64,000 nucleotides of DNA. Origin: Rhizophagus clarus (taxonomy: Eukaryota; Glomeromycota; Glomeromycetes; Glomerales; Glomeraceae). The translations under genes were made by a program, and so were the position numbers. Shown in pieces: positions 59,178-64,000 of this stretch. How positions within the stretch are numbered: position 1 is the first letter of the stretch; every line of letters begins with the position of its first letter. The notes under the pieces are model-generated. The model was not told the DNA's origin and searched no databases. It saw only the letters and a list, made by a program, of their open reading frames with translations. The stretch is taken from positions 248,001 to 312,000 of the forward strand of contig BLAL01000257.1 of NCBI GenBank assembly GCA_015698045.1. The letters are read 5' to 3'.

Positions 59178-60565
59178 CTATGCTATAATTGCAAATTTGG
59201 GTTTATTGCTTGGTCTGACTTCAAAAGTTATAGGTCCTTTTCCTGGCTTCAAATTTATAACTTCTGATTCACATACTTCTGTTAGAGGCCATGGCTCATT
59301 TTCAGTTTGTTTTTTATATCTTTTGTATAATTTGGAACAAATCTTATCTGACAAATCCAATTAATTTGGTATACTAATCCAGATATTTGGTGGTTAGTAT
59401 TTTATCATTCTCAGTCATTTTCCTTTTTATATGACTGCAAACAATTTAAATCCCCGCCCCTTTGTTCTTTGAACTGCAGGGTGAGAAAAAAACCTATCTG
59501 TTATATGGAGCCTGTGAGCCTATAAGTAAGAAATATATCACTTTTCTCCTACTCTGAAATCTTTGATTGAGGGAGGGTAAGACTATGCAGTTATCTCAAT
59601 TTTATGCTGTTCACATTTAATAAAGTAAGATCTGGCTTTATACTCACCTTCTATTTCTTCATCATTATAACCTAATTTGCATAATGGACAGATATAATCC
59701 CTGCATGATGTCTCATCAGTAATCCTATAATAATCAAAATTTTCACAAGTACATTCTCTATATAGATTAGGATATTGATCCAATATCTTGTTGCAAAAAT
59801 AGGAATGATCAGGTTTAGATTGGGATGCAGATGATACACTTGTGATCACTACCTCACCATCACAGAAATCTTCCTCCTTAAGATTCGTGAGATCATTATC
59901 ATCTGCTTTAGCTAAAGTAATTTGAGATGTAGATGGTATATTTACTTCAGGCAAGATTTTTTCAGATACAGTATATGACCAGCTTCTAGAGACAACTTTT
60001 CCAAAGATATATCATAATCTATAATCTTTTAAATTTGATCATTAGCCAACTCTGAAATAGAATTAGCACTATATTTACTAAGATACTTAATTTTATCTGT
60101 ACCTATTTTCTCAAATATTCTAACAAGCTTTATAGACCTTTGAGTCCTTCTAGTTAAAGAACTATGGAAGATTTTTGGAAGCTGTATACCCATTTCTTTT
60201 AATCTTTTCTCACAAATGGTGGCAAGGTGTTATAACATCTTATCATAAATTATACCTTTTGCTTTTTTCTCTTCAATTTTGCCATTACTATTCTTCACAA
60301 TATTATTATACTAATATATAAATTCTTTCACAAAGTTAACCTAGCATAAGATTTCCTCCTTGTTAGCTTTTTTAATGTGATACTTGGCATCTGATATTTT
60401 ATCAAATAGGTGCGCTAAATCAAGCAAAGATGAAGAGCATTTTGGCCAATAGGTTATCGCTGAAATTTCAGTCACTTGCAATAATTCTGAAGAGGAACCA
60501 GAGGAAGTTAGCTCTTGACATTTTATATCATCCAGAATACCGTCAATTATTACCTGGGCAATCAT
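59178..60565 (-). pseudogene. decayed fungal gene with Ser-Ile-Ser module and C-terminal Tyr-Lys-Arg-Tyr-Lys-Lys domain
   Basis: Minus-strand pieces in order: 60565-60341 (Ser-rich, Leu-Asp-Leu-Ala-His-Leu-Phe-Asp); the following in-frame part with two TAG codons reaching Arg-Thr-Gln-Arg-Ser-Ile-Lys and Tyr-Ser-Ala-Asn-Ser-Ile-Ser-Glu-Leu near 60070; then, after a frameshift, 59954-59583 with Glu-Cys-Thr-Cys, Cys-Pro-Leu-Cys and other Cys; and last 59360-59178 with Lys-Leu-Tyr-Lys-Arg-Tyr-Lys-Lys and Phe-Glu-Val-Arg-Pro. The Ser-Ile-Ser module is homologous to the C-terminus of the RING gene. Function unknown. Some gaps could be introns, but the stops at Trp and Gln positions argue for decay. 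Confidence 0.55.
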
Positions 60566-60654
60566 CAGGAAATTTTTTTAGAAGATATATATCAATATTT
60601 ATCACTTTATCTCAAATTATCCCATTTTATCATATTAAATAAATTGATAGATAT

Positions 60655-61090
60655 CAAATTTGGATAGTTATTGATAAATATCTGGTGATATAAAATGATA
60701 TTTAATGTTAATGATAGTTATTGATAAATATCTGGTGATATAAAATGATATTTAATGTTAATGATATTTATTGATAATAATCTGAAAGATAAATAATGAT
60801 ATTTAATGTTAATTATATTTATCAGTAATAATCTGTAAGATAAATAATGATATTTAATGTTAATGATATTTATCGGTAATAATCTGTAAGATAAATAATG
60901 ATATTTAATGTTAATGATATTTATCGGTAATAATTTATAAGATAAATAATGATATTTAATGTTAATGATATTTATCAGTAATAATCTGTAAGATAAATAA
61001 TGATATTTAATGTTAATGATATTTATCGGTAATAATCTGTAAGATAAATAATGATATTTAATGTTAATGATATTTATCAATAATAATCTG
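60655..61090. repeat. 60-bp minisatellite, about seven copies
   Basis: The unit contains ATAATGATATTTAATGTTAA and TATTTATCGGTAATAATCTG. Period 60 keeps all copies in one minus-strand frame, giving an apparent 120-codon ORF of a 20-residue repeat; this is a by-product of the period rather than evidence of a gene. Confidence 0.9.
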
Positions 61091-61537
61091 AAAGATAAAT
61101 AACAATAATTATTTTAATGATTTATAACAAATTTTTAAATGTTAAAAAGTTTTATTAATTGATACCATTATATATCCATTTATTTTTTTTTATAATTATA
61201 TTAAGCCTTACTACTGAAGACTCCCTCTTTTTGTCACTATAAACAGGCAGAGGGAACAGCAATGGCTTTCCCCCTATAGGCACTAATGGGCCTCTACCCA
61301 CATATAGAGGTGGCAGGTTCGTAAGGTTAAATGTTATGCACATTGTGTATTGTACATGCATACATACGTGCACACGTACCCTAATATAATTAAATTTTTA
61401 CCAGTAATTAATTTTATGATTTTATATACCGGTATTAAATTAATTTAAAAATTATAAAAAAAAAAAAATTTATTTCGGGGAAATATCCTCTATTTATATC
61501 TAATTGAACATCACGTGTATCACATGATATTATATTA
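61091..61537. other. gene-free interval with a G+C-richer patch
   Basis: 61215-61325 is unusually G+C-rich (GGGCCTCTACCCACATATAGAGGT, a hairpin) between AT-rich flanks; no gene or tRNA-like structure that I can complete. Confidence 0.4.
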
Positions 61538-64000
61538 ATAATGATCCACAGTTCGATTATTTACCAGTATAAAAAGCTTAACTAACTTTTTTAAGCTTAA
61601 ACTTTTTTTTCGCTTTCCCTTTTGGTTTTCTTCACTATCCCTTTCTTTGTTTTCCCCTTTCGCTTTCTTTCATTTTTCCTCTTTTCCCTTCTTTCATTTT
61701 CTTCCCTTTATCTTTTTTCCTTTTTTCCTATTTCTTTCTCTTACTCATCTTCCTTTTCTTTCTCTTTGTTCTTTCCTCTTCTTCCTTCCTATTTTTTCTA
61801 TTTTTTCTTTGTTTTAGGCATTCATTCGGTCTCTTTGGACGTGACATTTGGTAACCCTTTTCCTCTTGGGATTTCCTTGGAATCTAAATACTTCGGTAAG
61901 ATATTAATTTTTTTTTTTATTTTATTTTATTTTTTTTTGTTTTTTTGTTTAACGAACTTTACTAACAGTTGTTATATGATTTCTCCTCTTTTAGGTTTTA
62001 ACTTTCTCTTTGGAAATGAAGTAAGTAAGTATTCGTTTATATTTTTGTTTCAGTTTTCTTTTATTTTTACTGATAATATCTCCTTTTTTAGGTTCGACAC
62101 CTTTCCTTTAGCTTTAGCGGCTCTTGTGGAAATAGATCTTCATTTCAACCTTCGGAAGTGAGAGAATTGTAGAGAGGGAATTTTTAAATAACCCTTTTGA
62201 TGAAACGCTTACTAACGTTTCATTCCTTTATTTTTTTCTTTAGGCGAGCCTGGACGCTTGGGATCTCGATAAAACATCAGTTCGTTTTCTTTTTTTAAAC
62301 AAAAATCAGTAAGGGAGGTTTTTTGAATAACTTTTTAATGAAATGATACTAAATTGTTTCATCTTTTTTTCATTTTGTAGATTACCGGTACTTTGGGATG
62401 TTTGGACGCATGTAAATTGGTGAACAGCCAATATCTGGACGCGTGGGGTTTCAGTGTCAAAAATATACAGGGAAAAAATTTGACATTTATTACAATGATG
62501 ACCTAACGAAGATTATGTAATTAAAAATTATGGATTTCATCGGTGAGGTTCATTTTTTACTTTTAATTTTTATTTTGACGACGGAACTGTTATTAACAGT
62601 TCTTTGTTTTTTCTTTTTTAGGCGTTTGGATTTTGGATCTCTTCAGAAATAAATTTTGATTTTAAATGGCCAGGATGTGTTAGATTCAGTGAGTTTTCTA
62701 AGAGTTTCGGTGGGCCTTTTTAATGTTTTAAAACTTTACTAATTTTTTATTTTTCTTTTTTTTTTATGTTTCTTTTTTTTAGACGATATCCTATGGCGTA
62801 TGGGCCTTCAAAAAACTTTCCTTCACTATTTATTCCAGATTTATGATTCGTTTTGACTTGCTTTCTTTAGAAGACTGTTCTTCTGTCGGGAACTTGCGTG
62901 AATTTTGGTTGGTTTTCTTTTTCATGTTCTATTTTAATCGTTCATTTTAACAAAACTTACATTCCATTTTTTCTTCTTTTTTTTATACAATCAGTTCTTT
63001 GAATCTTAGGATGCGTGGAATTCGGTGGGTTTCTCTTTTTCTTTTAAGCTTTATTTTAACGAAATGTTTACTGATATTCAATTTTTCTCTTTAATAGATG
63101 GCCGGTAACGTTTAAATATAAACAAAAATAAAAATGTTTTTAGACGCGTAAAATTTCTGTGCGTCGGTCTTTATTATTTTTTATTTTTTTTTAACACTGT
63201 ATTCTTTTTTTTTTAACGAACAGTTTCTAACAGATCGTTGTCTTTCTTTTTTTCTAGACGGATCTTTTTGTTCATTAGTTCCTAGAATAGAAAAGTGAAA
63301 CTATTTTTTTGATGTGTATATTGTCATAAGTTTCTTTTCTTAATTTGTTTATTAGTGTTTCAACGAACTTTAGCTAACAGTTTTTTTTTTTATTTTGTAG
63401 GATTAATTCTTCAGATCTTGAGAGGCGGGTATCGGTACCTTTTTTAAGGTAAATCTCAGATTTGTTTTTAAAAAAAATCCATCTTTTTTAATGAAACAAT
63501 AATTAATGTGTGTTATTTTTCTTTTTTTTTTAGGCGGTCAGTTCTAATTTCAAAGCACCGGAATCCCTAGACTGTTTTCGAAATGCTTTTATTTATAGGA
63601 TTGCAGTTCCGACTTGAGTATCAACGGAATCTTGGATAACTTTTTGAAATGAAAACTTTTTGAAAAAAAATTTTAAGATTATTTCATAGGAATCTGGCTC
63701 GACTTGGATAGCAAATCCTATGTAAGTTTTCGAATTACTTTTCGAGAACTATTAAGAAGTTTTTTTATCATATTTGAAGAAACATTACCCTTACTTTTTC
63801 TTTCTTTTTGTAGGGTCTCATCGGTTTCTATTTTAGTATTGAAAATTTCGAAGGTATAAATTTCGAAATTTTATTTTATTATTTTATTTTTAGTCAAGAA
63901 GCGTTAACTAGCATTTCATTATTTACTTTTTTGCAGGTCAGCCAGACGAAAATTACGACCAGACTTTGGAATCAAGGTATGTGAGTCAGTGGAATTTTTT
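61538..64000 (+). other. micro-exon array D, runs off the window
   Basis: The upstream block at 61538-61564 and TATAAAAAGC near 61570 precede a pyrimidine leader of about 200 bp ending GTTTTAG. Exon-like pieces with good sites on both sides are 61818-61895, 61995-62020, 62092-62157, 62244-62308 and 62381-62411, with more to the end. Donors include GTAAGA, GTAAGT, GTGAGA and GTAAGG. Acceptors end in CTTTTAG, TTTTTAG and TTTGTAG. Branch-like words TTTACTAACAG, CTTACTAACG, GATACTAAA and TTATTAACAG lie 20-40 bp before acceptors, several inside GAAC..GTTC palindromes. Exons share GGACGC(T/G)/GGATG words but I see no conserved protein. It may be a many-exon coding gene or a spliced non-coding transcript. 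Confidence 0.55.

Noticed and set aside
60718..61080. 120-codon ORF of 20-residue repeats
   Set aside because: Explained by a 60-bp minisatellite whose period is divisible by three.
60655..61090. CRISPR-like array
   Set aside because: Units are contiguous with no variable spacers; the context is eukaryotic.
61215..61325. SINE or tRNA-derived sequence
   Set aside because: A GGTTCG word and a hairpin are present, but no convincing A box, acceptor stem or cloverleaf could be assembled.

Overview
The window is a nuclear stretch of an AT-rich eukaryotic genome packed with transposable elements. Short spliceosomal introns with GT..AG ends, and protein families I recognise from Glomeromycotina, point to an arbuscular mycorrhizal fungus of Rhizophagus type. 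Those families are kinase-associated Cys/linker modules, RING proteins with a Ser-Ile-Ser C-terminal module, a NYN nuclease, SR-rich CACTA companion proteins and DDE transposases with a V-D-Y-K-M-R motif. The organism call is an inference from remembered family resemblance. No rRNA, tRNA, CRISPR or bacterial feature was seen.

Layout. 1-9.25 kb is a Polinton/Maverick fragment: integrase (+), a large protein-primed DNA polymerase B (-) broken by three non-autonomous elements each with an exact 8-bp target duplication, and a small zinc-finger ORF. 9.25-12.4 kb has no gene I can support. 12.4-14.05 kb is an inverted duplication of a PD-(D/E)XK-nuclease-like gene. 14.3-17 kb holds two weak spliced-gene candidates. 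17.95-20.65 kb is a tandem array of seven decayed kinase-associated N-terminal exons without a kinase domain. 21.8-22.15 kb is a foldback MITE. 22.4-35.55 kb is a 5'-truncated LINE (-) split by a 9.9-kb CACTA element (23510-33416, TSD CGA) that carries a six-exon SR-rich TnpA-like gene and a damaged Tnp2 transposase.

36.3-52.5 kb is a second Polinton-derived segment: small ORF, zinc ribbon, packaging-ATPase fragment and Cys-rich protein. It is split by nested insertions. A MITE of about 0.85 kb (36598-50969) received a Tc1/mariner-type element with 0.46-kb TIRs (36805-43627) and a 6.7-kb DDE element (44013-50701), which itself received another 8-bp-TSD element (44437-46258). Removing the inserts gives a MITE close in length to its 904-bp relative at 1280-2183. 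52.87-56.88 kb is a RING-protein gene broken by a 3-kb insertion. 57.47-58.82 kb is an intact two-exon NYN-domain gene, the best candidate for a working host gene. 59.2-60.6 kb is a decayed gene sharing the RING gene's C-terminal module. 60.66-61.09 kb is a 60-bp minisatellite.

The most unusual content is four dispersed loci (35.56-36.0 kb -, 39.5-41.16 kb -, 53.3-55.2 kb -, 61.56-64.0 kb +) that look like arrays of micro-exons of about 25-80 nt separated by short introns. The introns have good donors, polypyrimidine-AG acceptors and a branch-point-like C/TTAAC or TACTAAC word often set inside a small GAAC..GTTC palindrome. Two of the loci share an upstream block and three have a clear polypyrimidine leader. 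I know of no named family that matches. Many coding frames in the transposons are interrupted by TGA where Arg is expected at conserved positions, consistent with CGA to TGA decay at methylated CpG.
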